Source of the DNA: JAWOJF01 sp046481785
GTDB taxonomy: Bacteria; Bacteroidota; Ignavibacteria; Ignavibacteriales; Ignavibacteriaceae
NCBI GenBank assembly: GCA_046481785.1
Contig: JAWOJF010000003.1
Span: forward strand, 1 to 15,671
DNA length: 15,671 nt
Direction of reading: 5' to 3'
Positions 6,736-13,262 of this stretch are shown here, piece by piece. The stretch's first letter is position 1. Every line of letters starts with the position of its first letter. Position numbers and translations under genes: made by a program. Under the pieces are notes generated by a model. It was not told the DNA's origin, did no database searches, and worked only from the letters and a program-made list of their open reading frames with translations.

Positions 6736-8721
6736 ATGCACGTTAGTATTAGAAAAATTCTTCTGCTGTTTTTAATTACTGTTCCGTTCTGTTTACCTCA
6801 AAGCAAGTATTTTATTTACTTTAAGGATAAAGGGATTCAGAAAACCGAAGCTTTAAATAAAACATCCAATCAGTACATTGAGATTATGAATTCTCTTTCG
6901 GAAAGAGCAATTGAGCGAAGGAAAAAAGTTTTGGGGGAGAATTTTATTAATTACAGTGACCTGCCGGTTAATAAAGATTATATTCTGCAGTTAGATCTTT
7001 TAGGAATTGAAATAGTACATGAGCTAAAATGGTTTAATTCGGTCTCAGCCTATCTTACTAATGAACAACTCAGCCTGATTAAAGAACTTCCTTTTATTGA
7101 AAAGGTTGAACCAGTAAAAAAACTTAAGTTCATCCGGGATGAGAAAACAGAAACGGGTAATATTTTAAAATCAAATGCTTCTGTAACAACTATTGATTAC
7201 GGACCTTCCATTACCCAACTGCTGCTTTCGGATATTCCTGCTGTTCATTCAAGGGGAATAACCGGAGAGGGAATTATTATCGGCCTGCTTGATTCAGGGT
7301 TTGACTGGCAGACTCATGAATCCCTGAGAGATGCTGAAGTTATTGCAGAATATGATTTTATTTTTAATGATGATAAAACTTCTAATGAAACAGAGGATGT
7401 TTCTAATCAGCATGATCACGGAACAAATGTTTTTTCGGTTGTAGGCGGATACAAAGAAGGTTCCCTTATAGGTGCTGCTTTTGGTGCAGGTTTTCTTTTA
7501 GCCAAAACTGAAAGACTGGGTTCTGAAACTCATGCAGAAGAAGATAATTATGCGGCGGCTCTTATATGGATGGAAGAGAGGGGAGTTGATATAACCAGCA
7601 GTTCTTTAGGTTATAGTGATTTTGATGCCGGCGAGGGGGATTATACCTATCAGGATATGAACGGTAATACAACAATTGTTACTAAAGCTGCTGAAGAAGC
7701 ATTCAGGCGCGGAATAGTTGTTATTACCTCTGCCGGTAATGAAGGGAATAACTCCTGGCGCTACATTACTGCTCCGGCAGACGGATTTAATGTTATAGCA
7801 GTAGGCGCTGTAACCAGCCAGAACCAACTGGCTGCATATAGCAGCAGAGGACCGACCTTTGACGGCCGTATTAAACCGGATATCCTTGCCCAGGGATCCG
7901 GGGTTTATGCTGCGGTAGCGGGGTCAGAGTCATGGTATACAAGAGTTTCAGGAACTTCAGATGCAGCGCCTATAGCCAGCGGAGTTGCTGCTTTGCTTTT
8001 ATCACATTATCCTCATTTAACTAATCAGCAGGTAAGAAGCATTTTACAAAAAACATCGGATAATTATGCTGCTCCTAATAACGATTTAGGATATGGTTTA
8101 GTATCGGCTGTTAAAGCAATATCATATCCTAACTTTCATAGATCCGGCAGCCTTTTAAAACTGCACAAAGCCTTTCTTGAAAAAAGCGATATTAACCCTA
8201 CTGCGGTTTTATTTCATTACAAACAGAATGAAGAAGATTTTTCTAATACACCTTTATCCTTTGACGGTAACCATACATATACATATGACATTCCTTTTTT
8301 ACAAAGTGAAGATTCAATATTTTTTTATTTCACCTACTCCGATAGTTCAGGCAATAATTTCAGGGAACCATCAACCGGTCTCTATACATCTAAATACGGT
8401 GATTTTGATATTACTATTATTGGGGAAGAAAATAAAGTAATCCCTGAGGGATATATCTTAAGCCGCAATTATCCTAACCCTTTCCCATCTCCTTCAAATC
8501 CTTTTACTTCAATAAGTTATAAAATACCCGAGGCTTCCCTTGTAAAGCTGTCAATTTATAATATACTGGGGGAAGAAGTTGCTGTCCTTGTTAATTCAAT
8601 ACAAAGTGCAGGACCCCACACTGTTACATGGAATGGTTCAAATTTTGCCAGCGGAGTTTATATATTCCGTCTTTCGGCAGGTGAATTTATTTCATCAGGA
8701 AAAATGATTTTGAGTAAATAA
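6736..8721 (+). CDS. Secreted S8 subtilisin-like protease with T9SS type A sorting domain
   Basis: The 661-residue protein has a signal peptide (MHVSIRKILLLFLITVPFCLPQ), a propeptide-like region (about 23-150) and a peptidase S8 domain (about 155-460). The catalytic triad is visible: Asp186 in GLLDSGFD, His228 in HDHGTN and Ser408 in SGTSDAAP, with oxyanion Asn335 in SAGNEGN. The last 91 residues (571-661) form the type A C-terminal sorting domain of the type IX secretion system, beginning with NYPNPF and ending with ASGVYIFRLSAGEF and a basic tail. The enzyme should pass the inner membrane by Sec and be exported or anchored on the surface by T9SS after loss of this domain. I chose the ATG at 6736, preceded by AAGGA, over an in-frame TTG 21 bases upstream. 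A terminator hairpin follows 57 bases after the stop, so it is probably transcribed alone. Confidence 0.94.
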   Translation: MHVSIRKILLLFLITVPFCLPQSKYFIYFKDKGIQKTEALNKTSNQYIEIMNSLSERAIERRKKVLGENFINYSDLPVNKDYILQLDLLGIEIVHELKWFNSVSAYLTNEQLSLIKELPFIEKVEPVKKLKFIRDEKTETGNILKSNASVTTIDYGPSITQLLLSDIPAVHSRGITGEGIIIGLLDSGFDWQTHESLRDAEVIAEYDFIFNDDKTSNETEDVSNQHDHGTNVFSVVGGYKEGSLIGAAFGAGFLLAKTERLGSETHAEEDNYAAALIWMEERGVDITSSSLGYSDFDAGEGDYTYQDMNGNTTIVTKAAEEAFRRGIVVITSAGNEGNNSWRYITAPADGFNVIAVGAVTSQNQLAAYSSRGPTFDGRIKPDILAQGSGVYAAVAGSESWYTRVSGTSDAAPIASGVAALLLSHYPHLTNQQVRSILQKTSDNYAAPNNDLGYGLVSAVKAISYPNFHRSGSLLKLHKAFLEKSDINPTAVLFHYKQNEEDFSNTPLSFDGNHTYTYDIPFLQSEDSIFFYFTYSDSSGNNFREPSTGLYTSKYGDFDITIIGEENKVIPEGYILSRNYPNPFPSPSNPFTSISYKIPEASLVKLSIYNILGEEVAVLVNSIQSAGPHTVTWNGSNFASGVYIFRLSAGEFISSGKMILSK

Positions 8722-8778
8722 TTTATGGGATGAAGACCGGATGTTTCAGGTATAAAACCGTAAATGTATTCTGAACTA

Positions 8779-8806
8779 CCCCGGTTTCATAAAGAAGCCG
8801 GGTTTT
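8779..8806 (+). terminator. Rho-independent terminator after the subtilase gene
   Basis: CCCGGTTTC (8780-8788) pairs with GAAGCCGGG (8794-8802), with one G-T pair and a five-base loop, and is followed by TTTTCTTATTTT. It lies after the protease stop and before the methyltransferase start at 8839. Its position argues against the in-frame upstream ATG at 8764 as the methyltransferase start. Confidence 0.75.
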
Positions 8807-8838
8807 CTTATTTTAAAGTAAAACCTGTGAAAGGAATT

Positions 8839-9480
8839 ATGGATAAAATTTTATTTGAAGTTCAAAAGAATTATATAAAATCATTCAGGAAAGAAAATGA
8901 TGCTTTAATCCTGGAAATGGAAGAATATGCCCGGCAGAATAACATCCCCATTCTTTCCTGGGATTCTGCTGAATTTCTGGAGCAGTTAATTAATATTCTT
9001 AATCCCAAAAGAGTCCTTGAAATAGGCACAGCAATAGCTTATTCATCAATTCGTATGGCAAAAAATCTAAGGAAAAAAGGTATTGTCCATACAATAGAAA
9101 AAAGTCCGGAAAATGTTGAAGTTGCTGAGGATTTTATTGCCAGATCGGGAGTTGAGGATAAAATAAAGATACTAACCGGCGAAGCTCTTGATGTTATGCC
9201 TAAGCTTGAAAAAAAATATGACCTGATTTTTCTTGACGCAGATAAAAATGATTACGGCAGGTTATTTGACTATTCCCTTATACTTCTTAAAAAGGGCGGA
9301 GTAATATTTATAGATAATCTTTTATGGCACGGATATGCAGCCGCTAATAAAGTTCCGGCAAGCTATAAGAAATCAACAAAAAATATAAAGGAGTTTAACA
9401 GCGTATTTATGAACCATAAGGCATTAAAGACCTCACTGCTTCCCATTGGTGATGGGATTGGTTTGGGTATAAAACTGTAG
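8839..9480 (+). CDS. SAM-dependent O-methyltransferase (catechol/caffeoyl-CoA OMT-like family)
   Basis: The 213-residue protein is a class I Rossmann methyltransferase of the O-methyltransferase family 3 type, near the usual 210-220 residue length. SAM-binding motif I is VLEIGTAIAYSSI (59-71). The acidic residue after strand 2 is in HTIEKSP (84-90), the metal-binding type sequence is DLIFLDADK (128-136), and IDNLLWHG (158-165) follows. Relatives transfer methyl groups to hydroxyls of small phenolic or catechol-like molecules and often use Mg2+; the substrate here is unknown. The ATG at 8839 has AAAGGA at 8830-8835. A longer frame from 8764 would include the terminator hairpin. No neighbour suggests a pathway. 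Confidence 0.88.
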   Translation: MDKILFEVQKNYIKSFRKENDALILEMEEYARQNNIPILSWDSAEFLEQLINILNPKRVLEIGTAIAYSSIRMAKNLRKKGIVHTIEKSPENVEVAEDFIARSGVEDKIKILTGEALDVMPKLEKKYDLIFLDADKNDYGRLFDYSLILLKKGGVIFIDNLLWHGYAAANKVPASYKKSTKNIKEFNSVFMNHKALKTSLLPIGDGIGLGIKL

Positions 9481-9494
9481 TTCTTTATTAAGTT

Positions 9495-9580
9495 GATGTA
9501 TGAGCGCATGAATGTATGATTGTATGGATGTATGATTGTATGATTGCAAAAATAAATACATAGCCATACATTCATACTTA
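9495..9580. repeat. Patch of ATGTATG-type direct and inverted repeats
   Basis: The gap between the methyltransferase and the next gene contains repeated units of the form ATGTATGATTGTATG (about 9511-9546). ATGAATGTATG (9508-9518) recurs in reverse complement as CATACATTCAT (9565-9575). The right side can therefore fold back on any of several left units. It looks like a small intergenic repeat element prone to slippage. Open frames through it on the minus strand are artefacts of the repeat. Confidence 0.7.
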
Positions 9581-9635
9581 CGTACGGCCATGCTCCTACT
9601 GTCAAAAATAATTATCAAAATATTGTGAAAAAATT

Positions 9636-10076
9636 ATGAGTGTAAACTATTCAAACGCACCGGGAAAACTCGTCAGGGAGGTAGACGAATTTTCAGGTAA
9701 TAATTTAAAAAGACGGGTTGATCTACAGATTATTTTTGAAGAAACCCTGAATAAAGGTAAGGATAAACTTTTGGAGGAGCTTGCTTTTACTGCAAAGTAT
9801 ATCCAGGGTTTAATAAGGATATTAAAGGACGGAAGTAAAAATCCTGATGTAAATAGCCTTGATCATGTAAAAAATGATTTAACTTCAAATATGAAAAAAA
9901 TTGTTGTACAGCTAAAGGAAGCAATTACAGGTACAGACGGCAGTACAAAACAATACTTTGAGAGGACATATTTTGAGTTGTCACAGCAGGGGTTTATGAA
10001 TCTTAATGACCTGCTTTCAGACCTTGAATGGACAAAAAAATATTTAAATGATCAGAAGAGAAAAACGCAGAATTAG
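9636..10076 (+). CDS. Hypothetical protein, 146 residues, helical
   Basis: I do not recognise this protein. It has no signal peptide, transmembrane segment or Cys residues, and is rich in Lys, Glu, Asp and Leu in heptad-like patterns, so it is probably a soluble, mostly helical cytoplasmic protein. The N-terminal half includes RRVDLQIIFEETLNKGKDKL. The C-terminal half includes the striking YFELSQQGFMNLNDLLSDLEW (about 117-137), which looks like a conserved helical hairpin. The codon use looks like that of its neighbours and the frame is intact, so I think it is a real gene. There is no strong ribosome binding site before the ATG. It stands alone between the repeat patch and a palindrome/terminator region. 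Confidence 0.65.
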   Translation: MSVNYSNAPGKLVREVDEFSGNNLKRRVDLQIIFEETLNKGKDKLLEELAFTAKYIQGLIRILKDGSKNPDVNSLDHVKNDLTSNMKKIVVQLKEAITGTDGSTKQYFERTYFELSQQGFMNLNDLLSDLEWTKKYLNDQKRKTQN

Positions 10077-10099
10077 GATATTATCCTGCTTGTTTAAAA

Positions 10100-10135
10100 T
10101 AAAGATGACATCTTTTTAAAAAGATGTCATCTTTA
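10100..10135. repeat. 36-bp perfect palindrome
   Basis: The left half, TAAAGATGACATCTTTTT (10100-10117), is exactly reverse-complemented by 10118-10135 with no spacer. Each half is itself a small hairpin (AAAGAT-GAC-ATCTTT and AAAGAT-GTC-ATCTTT), so the RNA or DNA can fold as one long stem or two short ones. It begins 23 bases after the stop of the 146-residue protein gene and may serve as its first terminator or mRNA 3' protection. Confidence 0.8.
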
Positions 10136-10175
10136 AAATTCTCTTCCCGGTATATTTGTAAGTTTTATTTTAAAA

Positions 10176-10213
10176 TAAAAAAGGCTGCCTTTTGAGACAG
10201 CCTCTTTTTTTTT
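10176..10213. terminator. Bidirectional Rho-independent terminator
   Basis: AGGCTG (10182-10187) pairs with CAGCCT (10198-10203), extended by an A-run on the left and a nine-base T-run (10205-10213) on the right. On the minus strand the A-run reads as a T-run, so the same hairpin can end both the plus-strand 146-residue protein gene and the minus-strand rhodanese gene, whose stop is at 10221. This fits the convergent arrangement. Confidence 0.88.
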
Positions 10214-10220
10214 GTATGTA

Positions 10221-11195
10221 TTAATGCACTAAAGGGAAATCATTTATTTCTGTTGAAACAAATTTAGCTCCCGGCATAGAATCATAAATCATTGCATTAC
10301 AGCCATATAATAAAGTTCTTCCATCATATCCCATTACTCTTAAGTAGGCAATAAGATGAGCAGAGGTCTGCCCGGTATAGCAGTATACAACTACAGGTTT
10401 ATCTGCCGGAAGTGTTTTTAAGTTTGTAGAAAATTTAAGGTCAGCAGCTTCATACTGAACAGCGCCGGGTATGTGCCCGGTGTTATAGTGATCAACTGGC
10501 CAGTAATTCATCATATAATAATTATTTAAATTCTGAAAAACTGCATCAACAGAAACTTTAGTATCATTGCTGAAACCGATATTCAACAATTCCTGTACTC
10601 TTGCTTCAAGTATTTCCTGCGGAGTCGATTTGCCTGTGCTGAGGGTTGGAAGGCTGCCTGCGGCATTTTTAGGAGTTGCAGTTGTAACAAATTGTGTTGC
10701 CCTGCTGTTTGCTGTTTTGCTTGACCAAGAATCGCATGCAGAGTTCCAGCTTGTCATTCCCCATTTAAGATCCGTAACATTACTATAACCAAGAAGCCTT
10801 AATAAACCAACAGCATAACCGGCAGTTTGACCGGAGTAGCAGGCAATAATTACTTTTGTTTTGCTCTGAAGATTATTTGCCTTGTAATAGGTAAGCAAAT
10901 CTTTAAATTCAACATTCACAGCACCTTCAATATGTCCTTTATCTGCAAAATCAGTGGCGCTTCTTATATCAAGCACAATTTGATTAGCCCCGGTTAACTG
11001 GCCTGTTCTGACATCTGTGGCTGTCATCATTGAAGCTATGCCTGCAGGCATATTCTGCTGTTCCAAATATTTGGCAAGTTCTTCAGCTTCATTAACTGTG
11101 GGGGGAGCTGTGGAATCATCATCTTTACTGCAGCCGTTGTATATAAAAAGCATAGGCAGTAAAAGCAGTATATATAATAATTTTTTGTAGTTCAT
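10221..11195 (-). CDS. Lipoprotein with two rhodanese domains, both with catalytic Cys
   Basis: The 324-residue protein has a lipoprotein signal peptide ending in YNGC, with Cys22 lipidated. The mature N-terminus, CSKDDDS, carries an acidic K-(D/E)2 motif like surface-export signals of Bacteroidota lipoproteins. Rhodanese domain 1 (about 60-155) has DIRSATDFADKGHIEGAVNV and active loop CYSGQTA (C119). Domain 2 (about 205-315) has HYNTGHIPGAVQYEA and active loop CYTGQTS (C272). Rhodaneses carry sulfane sulfur as a Cys persulfide. In classical two-domain enzymes the N-terminal domain has lost its Cys, but here both keep it. The ATG at 11195 is preceded by GAGGAG, and a longer frame from 11255 would overlap the cytochrome gene and spoil the signal peptide. 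It is 19 bases downstream of the decaheme cytochrome gene, so both are probably one operon and may share a role in extracellular sulfur or electron transfer. Confidence 0.88.
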   Translation of the reverse strand: MNYKKLLYILLLLPMLFIYNGCSKDDDSTAPPTVNEAEELAKYLEQQNMPAGIASMMTATDVRTGQLTGANQIVLDIRSATDFADKGHIEGAVNVEFKDLLTYYKANNLQSKTKVIIACYSGQTAGYAVGLLRLLGYSNVTDLKWGMTSWNSACDSWSSKTANSRATQFVTTATPKNAAGSLPTLSTGKSTPQEILEARVQELLNIGFSNDTKVSVDAVFQNLNNYYMMNYWPVDHYNTGHIPGAVQYEAADLKFSTNLKTLPADKPVVVYCYTGQTSAHLIAYLRVMGYDGRTLLYGCNAMIYDSMPGAKFVSTEINDFPLVH

Positions 11196-11204
11196 TTTTT
11201 GTAT

Positions 11205-11210
11205 CTCCTC
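11205..11210 (-). promoter_or_regulatory. Strong Shine-Dalgarno that fixes the rhodanese start
   Basis: On the minus strand GAGGAG lies nine bases before the ATG at 11193-11195, in the 19-base gap after the cytochrome stop. It supports independent, efficient translation of the rhodanese lipoprotein from the shared message and rules against the longer upstream frame. Confidence 0.75.
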
Positions 11211-11214
11211 TTTT

Positions 11215-12567
11215 TTAATTGATTTCCCATTTAGAGGGAAGTTTTTGATCAACAACTATTTTTTTATCAGCTTCAATTTCCCATTCCTGCAGATCTGACT
11301 CGAACAAATACAGTTCTTTGTTCCTGTAGGTATCACCCTCTTTAATAATATGGCAGGCATCGTAGCAAGCAGTTCCATCGGCTACTTTTGTTCTGCTGGT
11401 CCATCTTATTGTATTATGTGGTGTAGTATACTTATATGTTGGATGAGAATTAAAATTTGCAAGCTGTGGAATTCCATAATTTTGCCAGCTGTCTGGTGCA
11501 GAAAGAGACTGTCTTAGCGTAGCAAATTTAAAAGGCTTTGATGCAATAGGATTCATCCCGATTTTAAATTTCTGGTGGGATGCAATTCTTGCTCCTTCAC
11601 CACCGATGTGGCAGCTTCCGCAATTATTATAATCCTGTGAGTGGCAGGTGTTGCAGTTAAATGTATTTAAATGCTGTGTATGATATTTATTGGATGATGC
11701 CAGCCCGGAATGACAATTAGTACACTTAGGCAGCTTTGACATTTCATAGCGGTGATTATATTTATTTCCGTCACCGTGAACATCATAATTAGAATGACAA
11801 TCCATACATTCAAAACCGGCTTTTGTAAGATGAACATCAGGTACAGTACCCGATGCTATTCCAAAATACGCATGCCCGCCGCGGCTGACATGGCAGGTAA
11901 CACATACATCCCGCATATCAGGCTTCCTGCTGAACTGGTGGCCTTTATATAAGCCGCCGCCGCCCTGTACAGGCCTGTTAACGTGGCAGTCACCGCACGA
12001 TGCATGACATTTACCACAGTTCTCATCGTACCCGTTTTTCATCATTTCAGAAAGCTGGTCAAAAGATGATAAACCTGCACGGCTAAATACCATCTCTTTC
12101 TGACCCCATCCTTGCTGATGTAAACTGTTTTTTGCATTAATCACTTCATCGGGATGGCAGTTTGCACATTTTTCATCTGCTTTAGAAGAAGGGTGACTAA
12201 TGAAGTTTCCGGAATGAGCAACTTCCTTATCGTCAGTATTATCTACACCGTTATGGCATACAGTACAATCTAAATTACCATGGAATGATTTTTTAAATTC
12301 TGTATAACCGTCACCGTTAAGATAAACCCTGTCAAAGGGTTCAATATGGGGTACATCGCCGCCGCAGCCGCCGCCGCCGGAACTTGGCGGATCAGGTTCA
12401 GCAGTGGCTTTTAATACACCATAATTAGTGTGGCAGCCTTCGCAGGAATTAATTGGTTTTTCAAGCTTCGAAGTTATATCTTCTGGTTTGATGGGCTCTT
12501 CTTTTTGGCATCCGCTAAAAAGAAGGAAAGTAATAATTAAACACGTTGTGACAAGATAATATTTCAT
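11215..12567 (-). CDS. Decaheme c-type cytochrome lipoprotein, probably surface-exposed
   Basis: The 450-residue protein has a lipoprotein signal (LLFSGC, Cys20), then QKEEP, which matches the QK(D/E)2 surface-export motif known for Bacteroidota lipoproteins. There are ten canonical CXXCH heme-c sites starting at C42, C101, C134, C184, C191, C222, C254, C282, C305 and C316. An extra CX3CH (CYDACH, 401-406) may bind an eleventh heme. Many single His residues between them can serve as distal ligands. A Gly-rich stretch with one unpaired Cys (PSSGGGGCGG, 61-70) lies between hemes 1 and 2. The last 130 residues hold only the CX3CH site, so they may form a separate domain. Such proteins move electrons across the envelope to soluble or mineral acceptors; the partner here is unknown and I recognise no named family. 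AGGGGA precedes the ATG. The gene is first in a pair with the rhodanese lipoprotein. Confidence 0.9.
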   Translation of the reverse strand: MKYYLVTTCLIITFLLFSGCQKEEPIKPEDITSKLEKPINSCEGCHTNYGVLKATAEPDPPSSGGGGCGGDVPHIEPFDRVYLNGDGYTEFKKSFHGNLDCTVCHNGVDNTDDKEVAHSGNFISHPSSKADEKCANCHPDEVINAKNSLHQQGWGQKEMVFSRAGLSSFDQLSEMMKNGYDENCGKCHASCGDCHVNRPVQGGGGLYKGHQFSRKPDMRDVCVTCHVSRGGHAYFGIASGTVPDVHLTKAGFECMDCHSNYDVHGDGNKYNHRYEMSKLPKCTNCHSGLASSNKYHTQHLNTFNCNTCHSQDYNNCGSCHIGGEGARIASHQKFKIGMNPIASKPFKFATLRQSLSAPDSWQNYGIPQLANFNSHPTYKYTTPHNTIRWTSRTKVADGTACYDACHIIKEGDTYRNKELYLFESDLQEWEIEADKKIVVDQKLPSKWEIN

Positions 12568-12600
12568 CTATCCCCTGAGTTATGATACTCATTTTATTTG

Positions 12601-12687
12601 CTTTGGAGGGACAATAAATATGCCGATAAATGTTATTTGATAATATTTAACAATTAACGCAAATTCTAACTTTATTGTCCCTCAAAG
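12601..12687. repeat. Long-spaced inverted repeat between marR and the cytochrome gene
   Basis: CTTTGGAGGGACAATAAA (12601-12618) is matched in reverse complement by TTTATTGTCCCTCAAAG (12671-12687), with only one base missing in the right arm and 52 bases between. The inner arm is 34 bases upstream of the cytochrome start codon, where its promoter would be. It may be two opposed sites for one regulator, or the ends of a small 87-bp mobile element. No clear target duplication is seen outside the arms. Confidence 0.7.
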
Positions 12688-12697
12688 GATGAAATAT

Positions 12698-12713
12698 TCT
12701 CTTAATTGAGAGA
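12698..12713. promoter_or_regulatory. 16-bp operator-like dyad upstream of the cytochrome gene
   Basis: TCTCTTAATTGAGAGA is symmetric at 14 of 16 positions. Length and symmetry suit a MarR-type dimer, and it lies 43 bases downstream of the marR stop and 130 bases before the cytochrome start. It might instead be a chance dyad. Binding by the neighbouring MarR protein is a guess. Confidence 0.3.
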
Positions 12714-12755
12714 GGTAATTATAAGTAATGATAACAATTGCTCTATAACAAGCAA

Positions 12756-13214
12756 TTATGACTTGGCCAGCCATTTCTCTAATGCTGACAGCATATGAGT
12801 CATTGCTGTTAATAGAGGTTCATGCTGCCGATCCTCAATTTCCTCAAGGATTTCCCTATGAATTTCTACATAGGCATTATTTAACTGTTCAACAATAATA
12901 GAACCTTTTTTAGAAAGTGATACTCTCATATTTCTTCTATCGTTAGGTTCTATTTCTCTTGTCATATAGCCTTTTAAAACAAGACCATCAACAATCCTTG
13001 TTAAACGGCTGGGGCTTAATCCCATTCGTGCAGCAATTTGTTTATTGTTTAAGCTTTCTTCCGTTCCGAAAAATCTCAGGCATCTGAATTCAGCCTGGGT
13101 TAAACCATACTGTTCTGCCAGACGGCTTTCTTTTTCCTGGCAGTTAGCTAACAAACTAAATGTAAGATCAGCTAGTTTGTGAGCATCTCTATTGATCACT
13201 TGTTCTTCTACCAT
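12756..13214 (-). CDS. MarR-family transcriptional regulator
   Basis: The 152-residue length is typical for MarR dimers. Helix 1 for dimerisation (about 8-33) is followed by the winged helix-turn-helix: LNNKQIAARMGLSPSRLTRIVDGLVLKGYM (55-84), with the wing EPNDRRNMRVSLSKKG (89-104) holding the conserved DRR. A long C-terminal helix completes the dimer interface. These regulators usually repress nearby genes and release DNA on binding a small ligand or on Cys oxidation. Two Cys (C25, C45) lie in or next to the N-terminal helices, but I cannot tell whether they sense oxidants. The gene is on the same strand as the cytochrome/rhodanese pair, 188 bases upstream of it, and 48 bases downstream of the IMPACT-family gene. 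GGGGAA precedes its ATG. Control of the cytochrome pair is plausible but unproven. Confidence 0.92.
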   Translation of the reverse strand: MVEEQVINRDAHKLADLTFSLLANCQEKESRLAEQYGLTQAEFRCLRFFGTEESLNNKQIAARMGLSPSRLTRIVDGLVLKGYMTREIEPNDRRNMRVSLSKKGSIIVEQLNNAYVEIHREILEEIEDRQHEPLLTAMTHMLSALEKWLAKS

Positions 13215-13226
13215 AGTTTCCCCAAG

Positions 13227-13245
13227 TATTTGTCTGTAGCAAATA
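13227..13245. promoter_or_regulatory. Dyad just upstream of marR, possible auto-operator
   Basis: TATTTG (13227-13232) and CAAATA (13240-13245) form a 19-bp dyad with a 7-base centre, 12 bases before the marR start codon. MarR proteins often bind palindromes overlapping their own promoters. No obvious second copy is present near the cytochrome gene, so the link is weak. Confidence 0.3.
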
Positions 13246-13262
13246 TCGCTAAACCAAACTAT

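Noticed and set aside
8764..8838. Longer start for the O-methyltransferase
   Set aside because: This extension contains a rho-independent terminator hairpin, while the ATG at 8839 has AAAGGA upstream and matches family length.
9363..9618. Two overlapping minus-strand open frames through the repeat patch
   Set aside because: Their composition follows from the CATACAT repeats and they overlap the methyltransferase gene; there is no domain or ribosome binding site.
9480..9640. CRISPR array
   Set aside because: The repeats are short, directly abutting and variable, without unique spacers of even length.
11196..11255. Longer start for the rhodanese lipoprotein
   Set aside because: It overlaps the cytochrome C-terminus and hides the lipoprotein signal. 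GAGGAG before the ATG at 11195 marks the real start.
12736..12757. Hairpin AATTGCT/AGCAATT overlapping the marR stop codon as a terminator
   Set aside because: The stem is short and AT-rich, and no T-run follows on the minus strand. It may be a chance repeat.
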